Shown: positions 22,830 through 32,316 of the stretch, one piece after another | How the letters are laid out: every line of letters starts with the position of its first letter | How positions within the stretch are numbered: position 1 is the stretch's first letter | Source: Pseudomonadota bacterium | GTDB taxonomy: Bacteria > Pseudomonadota > Gammaproteobacteria > UBA9214 | Assembly (NCBI GenBank): GCA_041395565.1 | Contig: JAWLAI010000004.1 | Location: forward strand, 124,001 to 188,000 | Length of the DNA stretch: 64,000 nucleotides | Direction of reading: 5' to 3' | Position numbers and translations under genes: made by a program | Notes under the pieces: model-generated | What the model saw: the letters and a program-made list of their open reading frames with translations, nothing else | Database searches by the model: none | What the model was told of the DNA's origin: nothing

Positions 22830-25388
22830 TTAAATTGATTTGATCATGCCTGCTTGATCAGCAGGTATAGCTTCAAGAAGTGCCTCTGTTGTACTCTCGA
22901 AAACTAATTTAATTTCCTTTAGCAGGGAAATATATGTCGTAGCATTGTATTTCTTCAGTTTGGTTTCGCTGCATAGATTGTACATCTGAATTGCGCCAAT
23001 ACTGCCTGAGCTTCCCTTTAGAGCGTGCGCATGTTCATTAAATCTAGCGTAATCCTTAGAGGCGATGGCTTGCTCCATTTTGTTAATTAGAGTGCGTGAG
23101 TCATTAATGTATCCAGAAACAAGACTTACAAAAAAGTCATCATTCGTTGATAGCTCTCTTATAGATTCTATAACGCTAAATTCAATAAGCGGCGCTGCTG
23201 AGTCGCTTGATTTACTCGTTTGATGAGGCGCTGTATTTGGACTGCTGTTGCGACTGGTTCTATCAGCAGTGCTGACAAGTTTGTCTATCGTGGTTAGTAG
23301 CTTTTGTATGTTTATGGGCTTGGTTAAGTAGGCGTCAACATTTGCATTTTCGCATTCTTCAAGCGCTTCCTTGGTTGCGTTGGCGGTCAAAATAATAATA
23401 GGTGATTTATCAGAAGAAGGTGTTGAATAGTTGTATATTTTTGCGGCCTCTACGCCGCCCATTATTGGCATTTGCATATCCAAAATAATCAAGTCGTAAT
23501 CATCCCTTTCAAGCGCATCCAGCGCCTCTTGCCCATTATTTACAATATGCGGAACATGTCCAGCGCGCTCCATGATCTTTGTTATTACAAGTTGATTTGT
23601 GCGGTTATCTTCAGCAATCAATATATTGAGTTTGCGGGAGACGAATTTTTTATCAGTTGATGTTCTAATCAACTGGTTGCTCTCACTATCTTCAATCCGT
23701 GAAATGTTGGCTAGATGTAGTGTGTTATAAAGCGCTACGCCATTTGGCGGTGTATGATAAATATTTGTGCGCGTAGGAATATTTGTCTGAATGCAGTCTG
23801 AATCAGGGTGCTCTGATAGAACTATAAAGGGAATGCTTTGTAGCGTGTGATTTTCTTCGATGGCATTGTAGATTTCATTCAATGCAAATTCTTGTGCGAT
23901 ATTATCCACGATAACTGTTGTGAGTGTAGGGCGACGAGTAGTGCTACTTATGGTCTTTGCAATATCATCGACACTAGAATGCCAGTATGTTTCTAGCTGT
24001 AAGTCAGTTAATAACTTTAATATGTCATCTGTTTTTTCTTTCGATATAACAAATACTCGTATAGATTCGATTTCACTGTAGTCGTATTTATCATTTATAA
24101 ATTCCTTTGCAAAGGGAATTTCTGCCCAAAATTTGCTTCCCTGTCCTACGGAGCTCTCCAGTCCGATTTGACCGCCCATGAGCTCAACAATTTGTTTCGA
24201 TATTGTGGTTCCTAATCCAGTACCACCATATTTTCTCGTTGTGGAGCTGTCGGCTTGAGTAAAACTATCGAAAATATTTCTTTGTGCGTCTTTGGCAATG
24301 CCAATGCCGGTGTCGATGACCTCAAAGCGGATTTTTACAGATTTTTCATTTTCAGAAACGCTAGATATTTTTAGAGAAACAGATCCGGCGTCGGTAAACT
24401 TAATGGCGTTGCCAATAAGGTTGACAAAAACCTGTCTTAGGTGATGCGGATCACCAATGAGTTTGAATGGTGTGCTATGCGAAATACATAATTTAAGTAA
24501 CAGTCCTTTTGAGTCGGATTGTACACGCATCATGGTCGTGATGTTATTGAAAAGTCGATGTAAATCAAAAGGTGTTTCTTCAAGCGTTAAACGGCCTGCC
24601 TCGATTTTTGATATATCAAGGATGTCTTCAATCAGTGATAATAAAGATTTCGCGGAAGCATTTAGCGTGAAGGCGAGTTCTTTTTGTTCGTCATCTAAAT
24701 GCGTGTTACGAAGGAGTTCGCTCATGCATATCACCCCATTCAATGGGGTGCGAATTTCATGGCTCATATTTGCCAGGAATTGACTTTTAGATTTGCTGGC
24801 TTCTTCCGCTTGCGCCTTTGCAGAAGTAAGTTTTCTAAGGAGTGATGAGAAAAAGATTGGAAGGATGATCAGTCCTATTAAAAGACCGATTCCCGCGGTC
24901 TTTTGTTCCAACCAATATTCGGTATGTTGCAATACAAAGTAAAACTCGATTGCGCCGATAACTGTTGCAGCGATCAGATAATTCTGTCCATACCTAAGAC
25001 CATAGCCAACCATGAGCCAGAGATATATTGAGAAGCATATTGTGGAAGCATCCTCTCCTAAATGTAGACCGTAGGAAAGTACGCTGAGATCCACTAATAA
25101 AGTGAGCGTTCGTCTAACTGGGCATCTGTCCGGAACAAACCTAAAGCTTAGTATGTTGGCGAAAGAGGCAGCAACAAATAGACTAACGAGAACAACCATT
25201 GGCTCTGTAGAGATATTGTGCGAGCCATGGATATAGGAGCGTGCAATGAAATAGGCTAGTGTCGCACTTAAAATTACAACACGGATGATCGCTTGCTGAA
25301 ATTCGCTTTTGCCATCTTCGGTTAGCTTATAGTTAGGTATTAAATATCTGGCGAATATATTTTTAGTTATCGATGCTATTGCTTTCAT
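22830..25388 (-). CDS. rpfC: RpfC-like hybrid sensor histidine kinase
   Basis: An 852-residue protein: N-terminal membrane region of about five helices (35-185), a dimerisation domain with phospho-acceptor His210 ('FLANMSHEIRTPLNG'), an ATPase domain with 'DTGIGI' (359-364) and 'YGGTGLGTTISKQIVELMGG', a degenerate receiver-like domain (about 443-560) without a clear phospho-Asp, a true receiver with Asp637 ('LIILDMQMPIMGG'), and a C-terminal HPt domain with His788 ('HALKGSSGSIGA'). The GLGTTI form of the G2 box and the domain order match Xanthomonas RpfC, the DSF receptor kinase, which is shorter. It is AT-rich. It overlaps the rpfG stop by 4 bases (ATGA). Confidence 0.88.
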   Translation of the reverse strand: MKAIASITKNIFARYLIPNYKLTEDGKSEFQQAIIRVVILSATLAYFIARSYIHGSHNISTEPMVVLVSLFVAASFANILSFRFVPDRCPVRRTLTLLVDLSVLSYGLHLGEDASTICFSIYLWLMVGYGLRYGQNYLIAATVIGAIEFYFVLQHTEYWLEQKTAGIGLLIGLIILPIFFSSLLRKLTSAKAQAEEASKSKSQFLANMSHEIRTPLNGVICMSELLRNTHLDDEQKELAFTLNASAKSLLSLIEDILDISKIEAGRLTLEETPFDLHRLFNNITTMMRVQSDSKGLLLKLCISHSTPFKLIGDPHHLRQVFVNLIGNAIKFTDAGSVSLKISSVSENEKSVKIRFEVIDTGIGIAKDAQRNIFDSFTQADSSTTRKYGGTGLGTTISKQIVELMGGQIGLESSVGQGSKFWAEIPFAKEFINDKYDYSEIESIRVFVISKEKTDDILKLLTDLQLETYWHSSVDDIAKTISSTTRRPTLTTVIVDNIAQEFALNEIYNAIEENHTLQSIPFIVLSEHPDSDCIQTNIPTRTNIYHTPPNGVALYNTLHLANISRIEDSESNQLIRTSTDKKFVSRKLNILIAEDNRTNQLVITKIMERAGHVPHIVNNGQEALDALERDDYDLIILDMQMPIMGGVEAAKIYNYSTPSSDKSPIIILTANATKEALEECENANVDAYLTKPINIQKLLTTIDKLVSTADRTSRNSSPNTAPHQTSKSSDSAAPLIEFSVIESIRELSTNDDFFVSLVSGYINDSRTLINKMEQAIASKDYARFNEHAHALKGSSGSIGAIQMYNLCSETKLKKYNATTYISLLKEIKLVFESTTEALLEAIPADQAGMIKSI

Positions 25389-26449
25389 ACCGATTCACTA
25401 TGTTTTGCTTTTATATCGGGCAACAATCCTTGTATCTTTGATACAGCATCGATCTGCTTATTGAAGGCGTCCAGTACCTGCGGGTCGAAATGTCTGCCGC
25501 GGTGACTTTGCATGTATTCAAGTGCTGCCGATGTGGACCAGGCATTCTTGTACGGCCGTTCCGATACTAGCGCATCGAAAACATCCGCGACTGCAACAAT
25601 TCTCGCCTCGATAGGGATTTCATCGCCTTTCTTCCCATAGGGGTAACCGCTGCCGTCGTACTTTTCATGATGTCCTAGTGCGATGATTCCGCCCATCTGG
25701 AGAAATTTCGACGGGCTATCCTTGAGAATCTCGTACCCGATGATGGTGTGGGTTTTCATCACCTCGAATTCTTCCGGCGTGAGTTTTCCAGGTTTGAGCA
25801 AGATGTCATCACGGATCCCGATCTTACCAATGTCGTGCATGGGCGCGGCCATTTCGATGACCTCGGCTTCGTCGCGTGAGAGACCGAGTTCCTCAGCGAT
25901 GATTCTCGAGTATTTCGCCATCCGGATAATGTGGTTGCCGGTTTCTTCGTCACGATATTCGCCGGCTCGTGCGAGCCTGAGTAATGTTTCGCGCTCGCGC
26001 ATGCGTATTTCGCTGGTCGCTTCGGCGACACGGCGCTCAAGCCAACGTGATCTGTCACTGATGATCTTGTACTGCTGGTGCTGAGTCAGCAGATTCCGGC
26101 AGCGTGCGCGGCATTCGTGGTGGTCAACCGGTTTCATCAGGAAATCGGTGGCGCCTACACCCAGCGCCTCATAGCGCACATTGCGGTCTTCGATGGATGT
26201 GACCATGATGACAGGCACATGCGCGGATGTCGGACTCATGCGGTACTTGCGAATGAATTCGACCCCGTTCATTTCGGGCATTTTGTAGTCGACGAGAACG
26301 AGATCCACGGGGTTCCTGGATACCCAGGCCAGTGCCTCGAGCGGATTGGCAAAGTCCTGCACGACTAGGTTCTGCTCGATGGTGCTGACCAGTTGCTTGA
26401 GTATCTGGCGACTGGTCAGCTGGTCGTCAATTATCAAAATCGTGCTCAT
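25385..26449 (-). CDS. rpfG: RpfG-like response regulator, HD-GYP cyclic di-GMP phosphodiesterase
   Basis: A 354-residue protein with an N-terminal receiver (phospho-acceptor Asp54 in 'LVLVDYKMPEMNG') and an HD-GYP domain: H205-D206 in 'MAAPMHDIGKIGI' and H260-H261 with the GYP triad at 268-270 ('HHEKYDGSGYP'). RpfG degrades cyclic di-GMP when phosphorylated by RpfC upon DSF sensing. It is first in the minus-strand rpfG-rpfC pair. Base composition is closer to the host than that of rpfC and rpfF. Confidence 0.92.
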   Translation of the reverse strand: MSTILIIDDQLTSRQILKQLVSTIEQNLVVQDFANPLEALAWVSRNPVDLVLVDYKMPEMNGVEFIRKYRMSPTSAHVPVIMVTSIEDRNVRYEALGVGATDFLMKPVDHHECRARCRNLLTQHQQYKIISDRSRWLERRVAEATSEIRMRERETLLRLARAGEYRDEETGNHIIRMAKYSRIIAEELGLSRDEAEVIEMAAPMHDIGKIGIRDDILLKPGKLTPEEFEVMKTHTIIGYEILKDSPSKFLQMGGIIALGHHEKYDGSGYPYGKKGDEIPIEARIVAVADVFDALVSERPYKNAWSTSAALEYMQSHRGRHFDPQVLDAFNKQIDAVSKIQGLLPDIKAKHSESV

Positions 26450-26768
26450 ATCACTGACTCTGAATCACTCAAGGATCCTTCAGGTATCGTCTGCATAACG
26501 GGATATGTGGCCCGGATCACGTTGCCGGGTTCGCGAACCGCGTCACATAACAGACTGATTCTAAAGAAATATATATATTCTCCACGATCACGCCGTTGTA
26601 TCGGCACGGATCGCAAAAAACTTAAATCTTTCAGTCAGATGTGGACATGGTCGGGGAGGTGCGGCGGCGCCTGCAAATCGGGAGATCATCCACCAGTCAG
26701 GTATGGAGCCCGGGTTGCGGGGCCTGGGGCGGCCTGTACAATACCGCTAGCCCGCCTACGAGGTGATC
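26450..26768. other. Intergenic region between rpfG and the DUF2970 gene (divergent)
   Basis: No gene is supported here. An AT-rich core (about 26558-26582, ATATATAT) could host the rpfG promoter, but no -35/-10 pair with good spacing was found. GAGG at 26760-26763 is the probable ribosome-binding site of the small downstream gene. Confidence 0.45.
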
Positions 26769-26993
26769 ATGGAAAGCAACGACATTCAGGAACGCAAAGC
26801 GCCTTCGTTACGGGAGGTGTTATTCAGCGTGCTGGCCAGCATGTTCGGGGTACAGAGTAACAAAAACCGCGAAAAGGATTTCACGCACGGCAAGCCGTCG
26901 CAATACATCATTATTGGCCTGTTGCTGACGCTAGTGTTTATCCTCTCCGTGTGGGGTGTGGTAAAGCTGGTGATGAGGTTGGCCGGCGTCTGA
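26769..26993 (+). CDS. DUF2970 small membrane protein
   Basis: A 74-residue protein with 'RKAPSLREVLFSVLASMFGV' and 'QSNKNREKDFTHGKPSQYII', then one hydrophobic helix ('IGLLLTLVFILSVWGVVKLV'). This is the DUF2970 pattern of small proteobacterial inner-membrane proteins with unknown role. ATG 26769 is preceded by GAGG at proper spacing. Its stop codon directly abuts the valS stop on the other strand (TGA-TCA). Confidence 0.85.
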   Translation: MESNDIQERKAPSLREVLFSVLASMFGVQSNKNREKDFTHGKPSQYIIIGLLLTLVFILSVWGVVKLVMRLAGV

Positions 26994-29758
26994 TCACAGC
27001 GACCGGATTTTCTCCAGCTGTACTTCCAGGCTGGTGACCGCAGCCTGAAGCTCGTTCGCACGTTGCCGCTCTTTCTCGACGACCTCGGCGGGAGCCTTGT
27101 CGACAAAGCCGGCATTGGCGAGCTTCTGCTCGCAGCGTGACAGCTCCCCGCGGCGGCGCTCCAGCTCTTTCTGCAGCCGTTGCACTTCTGCGTCCTTGTC
27201 GATCAGTCCGGCGAGCGGAATCAGCAATTTCATGTTGCCTACCAGCGCGGTGGAGGATTCCGGCGCGGTTGCTCCGGCATCCAGCCAGGTCACGGACTCG
27301 ATACGGCCGACCGTGCTCAGGTAATGGCGGTTGCGCTCGAGCAATATTCGGTCGCCCTCTGTGCCGTCCTGCAGCAGGACGGGGAGCATCCGGCGCGGGT
27401 CGATGTTGCTGCCGCTGCGGATTCTGCGAACACCGTTGATGAATTCCTTGACCCAGCTGATCTCGGCTGTTGCAGCGCTGTCCATCCCCGCCTGGTCGGG
27501 TAGCGGGTAGGGTTGCAGCATGATTGTCTTGCCGGACACGCCCGCGAGCGGTGCCATGCGCTGCCATATTTCCTCGCTGATGAACGGTATCAGCGGGTGG
27601 ATCAGTCTCAGCACCGCTTCCATGACCTGCACGAGCGTGCGGCGGGTGCCGCGCAAGGCGGCGGCACTGCTGCCCGGGTCGGTCAGCACCGGCTGGAGAA
27701 TTCCAGATACCAGTCGCAGTACTCGTCCCACATGAAGGCATACATGGCCTGGGCGGCGTGATCGAAGCGATAGTTTCCGATGGCATCCTGCACGGTTCGG
27801 GCGGTGTCCTGCAATTGCGATATGATCCAACGATCGGCGGCAGTGAGCTCGATGTCGCCGCCGGACTGTCCGCAGTCCTGGTCTTCCGTGTTCATAAGCA
27901 CATAGCGTGCGGCATTCCACAGCTTGTTGCAGAAGTTTCTATAGCCTTCGATCCGACCCAGGTCGAAATTGATATCGCGGCCGGTGGAGGCTAGCGCGGC
28001 AAAAGTGAAGCGCAGGGCGTCGGTGCCGTAGGCAGGGATACCATCGGGAAAATCTTTGCGGGTCTGGCGTTCGATACGGTCGGCCATCTGCGGTTGCATC
28101 AGGGCGGAGCGACGTTTGGCCACCAGAGATTCCAGGTCGATGCCGTCGATCAGGTCGATCGGGTCGAGCACATTGCCCTTGGACTTCGACATCTTGTTGC
28201 CGTGCGCATCACGCACCAGGCCGTGTATATAGATCTCGCGGAACGGAACATCGTCCATGAACTTGAGACCCATCATGATCATACGCGCGACCCAGAAGAA
28301 GATGATGTCGAAGCCGGTGACCAGTACGCTGGTGGGATAGAAAGTCGCTAGTTCCTCGGTCTGTTGCGGCCAGCCAAGCGTGCTGAACGGCCAGAGCGCC
28401 GACGAGAACCAGGTGTCGAGGACGTCCTCGTCCTGTGCCAGTGGCACGCTCCTGCCGAGCTGGTAAGTCGAACGTACCTCGGTTTCCGAACGTCCGACGT
28501 AGACATTGCCGTCGTCGTCGTACCAGGCCGGGATGCGATGGCCCCACCAGATCTGGCGCGAGATGCACCAATCCTGGATATTGCGCATCCACTCGAAATA
28601 GGTGTTTTTCCAGTTGTCGGGCACGAAACGGATGGTGCCGTCCTCGACCGCGCGTATCGCCGGCTCCGCCAGCGGGGCGATCCGTACGAACCACTGGTCG
28701 GTCAGGTAAGGTTCAACGACCGTGCCGGAGCGGTCGCCACGTGGCACCATCAGGCGGTGATCCTCGATCTTCTCCAGCAAGCCCTGTGCCTGCAGATCGG
28801 CAACGATACGCTTGCGTGCCTCGTAGCGGTCCAGGCCCTGGTAGGCGCAATCGACAGTGTCATTGATGCAGGCGTCGACGGTAAAGATATTGATCATGGG
28901 CAGGTCATGTCGCTTGCCCATCTCGTAATCGTTGAAATCGTGCGCCGGCGTGATCTTTACGCAGCCGGTACCGAATTCGGGGTCGACATAGTCGTCCGCG
29001 ATGATCGGGATCTCGCGGCCGGTGAGCGGGAGGCGGATGTTCTTCCCGATCTGTGCAAGGTAGCGTTCATCCTGCGGATGAACTGCGACAGCCGTGTCGC
29101 CGAGCATCGTTTCCGGCCGGGTGGTCGCCACCACCAGATGCCCGGATCCGTCCGCGAGCGGATAGCGCATGTGCCAGAGATGACCGGCTTCCTCTTCCGC
29201 CACCACCTCGAGATCGGACACTGCCGTGTGCAGGACCGGGTCCCAGTTTACCAGGCGCTTGCCGCGATAGATCAGGCCTTCCTCGTACAGTCGCACGAAG
29301 GTTTCCTTCACCGCATCGGATAGGCCCTCGTCCATGGTGAAGCGCTCGTGGGACCAGTCCAGGGATGCGCCCATGCGACGCAGCTGGCGTGTGATCGTGC
29401 CGCCGGATTCATGCTTCCATTCCCAGATGCGGCGGATGAATTCCGCGCGTCCCAGGTCGTGACGCGTGACGCCTGTGGCGGCGAGCTGGCGCTCCACCAC
29501 CATCTGGGTCGCGATGCCGGCATGGTCGGTACCGGCCTGCCAGAGCGTATTGTTGCCGCGCATGCGATGATAGCGTGTCAGCGCATCCATCAGCGTGTCC
29601 TGGAAGGCATGACCCATGTGCAGGCTGCCGGTGACGTTCGGCGGCGGGATCATGATGCAGTAGGGGTTTCCGGCGCCGGATGGGGCGAAATAGCCCTGCC
29701 GCTCCCAGGTTTCGTACCAGTGCTGCTCGATGGCGTGCGGATTGTAGGTCTTTTCCAT
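26994..29758 (-). CDS. valS: Valyl-tRNA synthetase, reading frame broken by a one-base deletion
   Basis: A class I synthetase, 921 residues if the frame is restored. ATG 29758 gives 'MEKTYNPHAIEQHWYETWER'; the HIGH motif is 'PPNVTGSLHMGHAF' and the KMSKS motif 'GNKMSKSKGNVLDP'. A CP1 editing domain and the C-terminal coiled coil ('AEVQRLQKELERRRGELSRC') are present. The first frame ends at 27683 with 'WYLEFSSRC', while the rest continues from 'PVLTDPGSSAAALRG' in another frame. Restoring one T near 27693-27695 (codon AAG on the gene strand) gives W-Y-L-E-F-S-K-P-V-L-T-D, the family sequence. Since valS is essential, a sequence or assembly error is the simplest explanation. Downstream of holC in the usual order. 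Confidence 0.9.
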
Positions 29759-29838
29759 GTGCTTCGATTCCGGCCGGGCCTGGCTGTTCAAGGCCGGAGA
29801 TTATACCCGACGGCAGGCGAAATGCCCGGAGCGCTGGC

Positions 29839-30246
29839 TCAGGGTACGTAGCCTTCGTCCTGCAGGGCCTTGGCCAGCAACCCGGGGAGGGCATCCTCCA
29901 GCTGGGTGCGGATCAGTTCGAAGGAACGGACGTTGTTGTCGTCCAGGGCCTGGTTGATCACGTTCTCTATGGCGATACCGAGGGTCTGCTCGACCTGCAG
30001 CCTGATGCCGCGGGTCAGCTCCGCGGCGATTTCGTCGAGCTGCTGTTGGAACAGTTCGCTGGCGAGCAGCGTCTCGGCAAGCTCGGCCGTCGTCAGGCCG
30101 CCGCCTTCCAGTTCTTCCAGCTCCTCCAGTTCCTCCAGCTCTTCCGGCACCGGCTCGGCAGCGAGCAGTTCATCCTCATCCACGATATCGGTGAGGATGG
30201 GGACCCCCTCGGAATCAACCGGCAGCTCGCTGTATTCATCCTTCAT
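29839..30246 (-). CDS. Acidic small protein between holC and valS, function unknown
   Basis: A 135-residue protein with a strongly acidic stretch of E-E-L repeats (about residues 33-48) and a helical C-terminal half ('LLASELFQQQLDEIAAELTR', 'RTQLEDALPGLLAKALQDEG'). Its ATG overlaps the holC stop by ATGA, so it is translationally coupled to holC, and it precedes valS by 80 bp. No family with known function was recognised; proteins of this kind occur at the same place in other gammaproteobacteria. Confidence 0.75.
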   Translation of the reverse strand: MKDEYSELPVDSEGVPILTDIVDEDELLAAEPVPEELEELEELEELEGGGLTTAELAETLLASELFQQQLDEIAAELTRGIRLQVEQTLGIAIENVINQALDDNNVRSFELIRTQLEDALPGLLAKALQDEGYVP

Positions 30247-30668
30247 AGCTTGTGCGTGTTCAAGGTATAGCCCCGGTCCTGGTAGAAGCGGTAGCGCGTG
30301 CGCGCTGCAGCGCGTGCTGTCTCGTCGCCGCCGACCAGTTCGGCCACGCGCCGGAAGCGTCCGAACCAGGTCGGTACTGTGCTGCCGAGGTTGACCAGGA
30401 CATCCTCGGGGCCATCCGGTTCGAGCGCGTGACCGAGCAGGACCGGTGCTGTGTCGTCCCGGCTGCCGGCGTATACCGCGTGGGGGAGGAAACTGCCCGC
30501 ACGAAAGCTCCACAGCAAGTCGTCCAGCTGTTTCATCTGCGCCTCGGACTCGGTGTTGATGAACACCCGATGTCCCTGCTTATAGGCCTTTTCGGTCAGC
30601 CGACAGGTAAACAGGGGGCGTGCATCCGCGCCGTCTTCCTGCAGGATGTAGAAATCAACCTGCGTCAT
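30243..30668 (-). CDS. holC: DNA polymerase III chi subunit
   Basis: A 141-residue protein: 'VDFYILQEDGADARPLFTCR' at the N-terminus, 'CRLTEKAYKQGHRVFINTES', 'LDDLLWSFRAGSFLPHAVY' and 'VLVNLGSTVPTWFGRFRRVA', all characteristic of HolC. Chi links the clamp-loader psi subunit to single-stranded DNA-binding protein at the fork. Its ATG overlaps the pepA stop (TGATG at 30668) and its stop overlaps the next start, giving a tightly coupled pepA-holC-orf unit ahead of valS, the standard gammaproteobacterial order. Confidence 0.92.
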   Translation of the reverse strand: MTQVDFYILQEDGADARPLFTCRLTEKAYKQGHRVFINTESEAQMKQLDDLLWSFRAGSFLPHAVYAGSRDDTAPVLLGHALEPDGPEDVLVNLGSTVPTWFGRFRRVAELVGGDETARAAARTRYRFYQDRGYTLNTHKL

Positions 30669-32158
30669 CAGTCGGCGCAGCGGTCCAACAGGTACTGGGT
30701 GAGCAGGGAGACCGGCCGCCCCGTTGCGCCTTTTTCCTTGCCGCCTTTCCAGGCCACTCCGGCAATGTCGAGATGCGCCCAGTGATACTCCTTGGTGAAG
30801 CGCGCCAGGAAGCAGGCCGCGGTGATGGTGCCGGCCTCGCGCCCGCCGATGTTCGCCATGTCGGCGAAGTTGCTATCGAGCTGGGGCTGGTAGTCGTCCC
30901 ACAGCGGCAGCTGCCAGGCGCGGTCACCTGCTGCCGTGCCTGCAGCGAGCAGATCGGAGGCCAGGGTGTCGTCGTTGCTGAGCAGGCCGGCAGCATGGGC
31001 GCCCAGTGCCACCACGCAGGCGCCGGTCAGGGTGGCGATGTCGATCACGACATCCGGCTTGAAGCGCTTGCTGTAGGTCAGTGCATCGCACAGGATCAGG
31101 CGGCCCTCGGCGTCGGTGTTCAGGATCTCGATGGTCTGGCCCGACATGCTGGTCACGATATCACCCGGTTTGCTGGCACGCCCGCCGGGCAGGTTCTCGG
31201 TAGTCGGGATCACGCCGACCACATTGAGTGGCAGGCTCATTTCCACGCAGGCCTTGAGCGTGCCCAGCACGCTCGCGGCGCCGCACATGTCGAATTTCAT
31301 TTCATCCATGGCTGCAGCCGGCTTGATTGAGATGCCGCCGGAGTCGAAGGTGACACCCTTGCCGACCAGCACCACCGGCCGCGTGCCGGGCTTGCCGCCG
31401 CTGTACTGCAGCGTGATCAGCTTCGCCGGCTCGTCGCTGCCGCGCGCGACCGACAGCAAGGCGCCCATGCCATGTTTCTTCATGGTAGCTTCGTCCATGA
31501 CACTGACCTTCAGACGTGGGCTGGACTTGCCCAGTTCACGCGCCTGGCCGGCCAGGTAGGATGGTGTACAGATATTGCCCGGCAGATTGCCAAGTGTACG
31601 TGCGAGTTCCACGCCGTTCGCAATCGCCTCGCCGTGCGTGAGCGCCTTGCGTGCCGTCTCCTGTGCCTCGGTATGGACGTTCACGGCCATGCGGCGCAGC
31701 GGCCGGACGTTCTTGTCCTGCTTGCTCTTGAGCCGGTCGGGTGCGTACAGCATGCTGCGGGTGACTTCCACGTGGGCGCGTACCTTGTGGTACTGGTCGC
31801 AGCCGCTGACGTCCAGATCGGCGAGGTGACTGAGTGCATCGCGCGCACCGCAGTCGCGCACGGCCTGGATCGCGGCGGCGATGATCTTGCGATAGGCGCG
31901 GTCGTCGAGCCCATCGGCCTTGCCGCAGCCGACCAGCAGTACGCGCTCGCATTTCGCACCCTGCGGATAGTGTGTCAGCAGGGTCTGGCCGCACTTGCCG
32001 TCCATGTCTCCGCCGGCGAGCAGCCTGGCCAGCAGTCCGCCTGCCGTCTGGTCGAACCGGCTGGCGGCGTCGGACAGCTTGCGATGTTCGAATACACCCA
32101 GGATCAGGCAGTCGGTCTTGCTGCCGGCCGGGTCCTCGCACTTGACGGAGAATTTCAT
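30668..32158 (-). CDS. pepA: Leucyl aminopeptidase
   Basis: A 496-residue M17 cytosol aminopeptidase with the diagnostic 'NTDAEGRLILCDALTYS' metal site, 'VGKGVTFDSGGISIKPAAAM' (Lys and Asp ligands) and 'MKFDMCGAASVLGTL'. It releases N-terminal residues and, in E. coli, also acts as a DNA-binding accessory factor (XerA). Start at ATG 32158 (MKFSVK). It is divergent from lptF with a 158-bp shared promoter region. Confidence 0.96.
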   Translation of the reverse strand: MKFSVKCEDPAGSKTDCLILGVFEHRKLSDAASRFDQTAGGLLARLLAGGDMDGKCGQTLLTHYPQGAKCERVLLVGCGKADGLDDRAYRKIIAAAIQAVRDCGARDALSHLADLDVSGCDQYHKVRAHVEVTRSMLYAPDRLKSKQDKNVRPLRRMAVNVHTEAQETARKALTHGEAIANGVELARTLGNLPGNICTPSYLAGQARELGKSSPRLKVSVMDEATMKKHGMGALLSVARGSDEPAKLITLQYSGGKPGTRPVVLVGKGVTFDSGGISIKPAAAMDEMKFDMCGAASVLGTLKACVEMSLPLNVVGVIPTTENLPGGRASKPGDIVTSMSGQTIEILNTDAEGRLILCDALTYSKRFKPDVVIDIATLTGACVVALGAHAAGLLSNDDTLASDLLAAGTAAGDRAWQLPLWDDYQPQLDSNFADMANIGGREAGTITAACFLARFTKEYHWAHLDIAGVAWKGGKEKGATGRPVSLLTQYLLDRCAD

Positions 32159-32316
32159 ACAACATCCCTCAACTGATTGTCGTCGTGATTGCAGTTAGCG
32201 GGCCGGGTGGTATACGGTAGCCGCAGTTCCAACAGATGCCCGTCCGGGGCATCGACTTGACAAGGGAGTGTACTGGAAGCTGCCGTGATTTTCACAGGGT
32301 TTCCGGTTCCGGATAC

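Noticed and set aside
22846..22866. CCTGC/GCAGG hairpin between rpfF and rpfC as a terminator
   Set aside because: It lies inside the rpfC coding end, the stem is 5 bp and no T-run follows on either strand.
26393..26860. 155-codon frame spanning the rpfG promoter and the DUF2970 start
   Set aside because: It overlaps the start of rpfG antisense and runs over DUF2970 in another frame; no protein-like composition.
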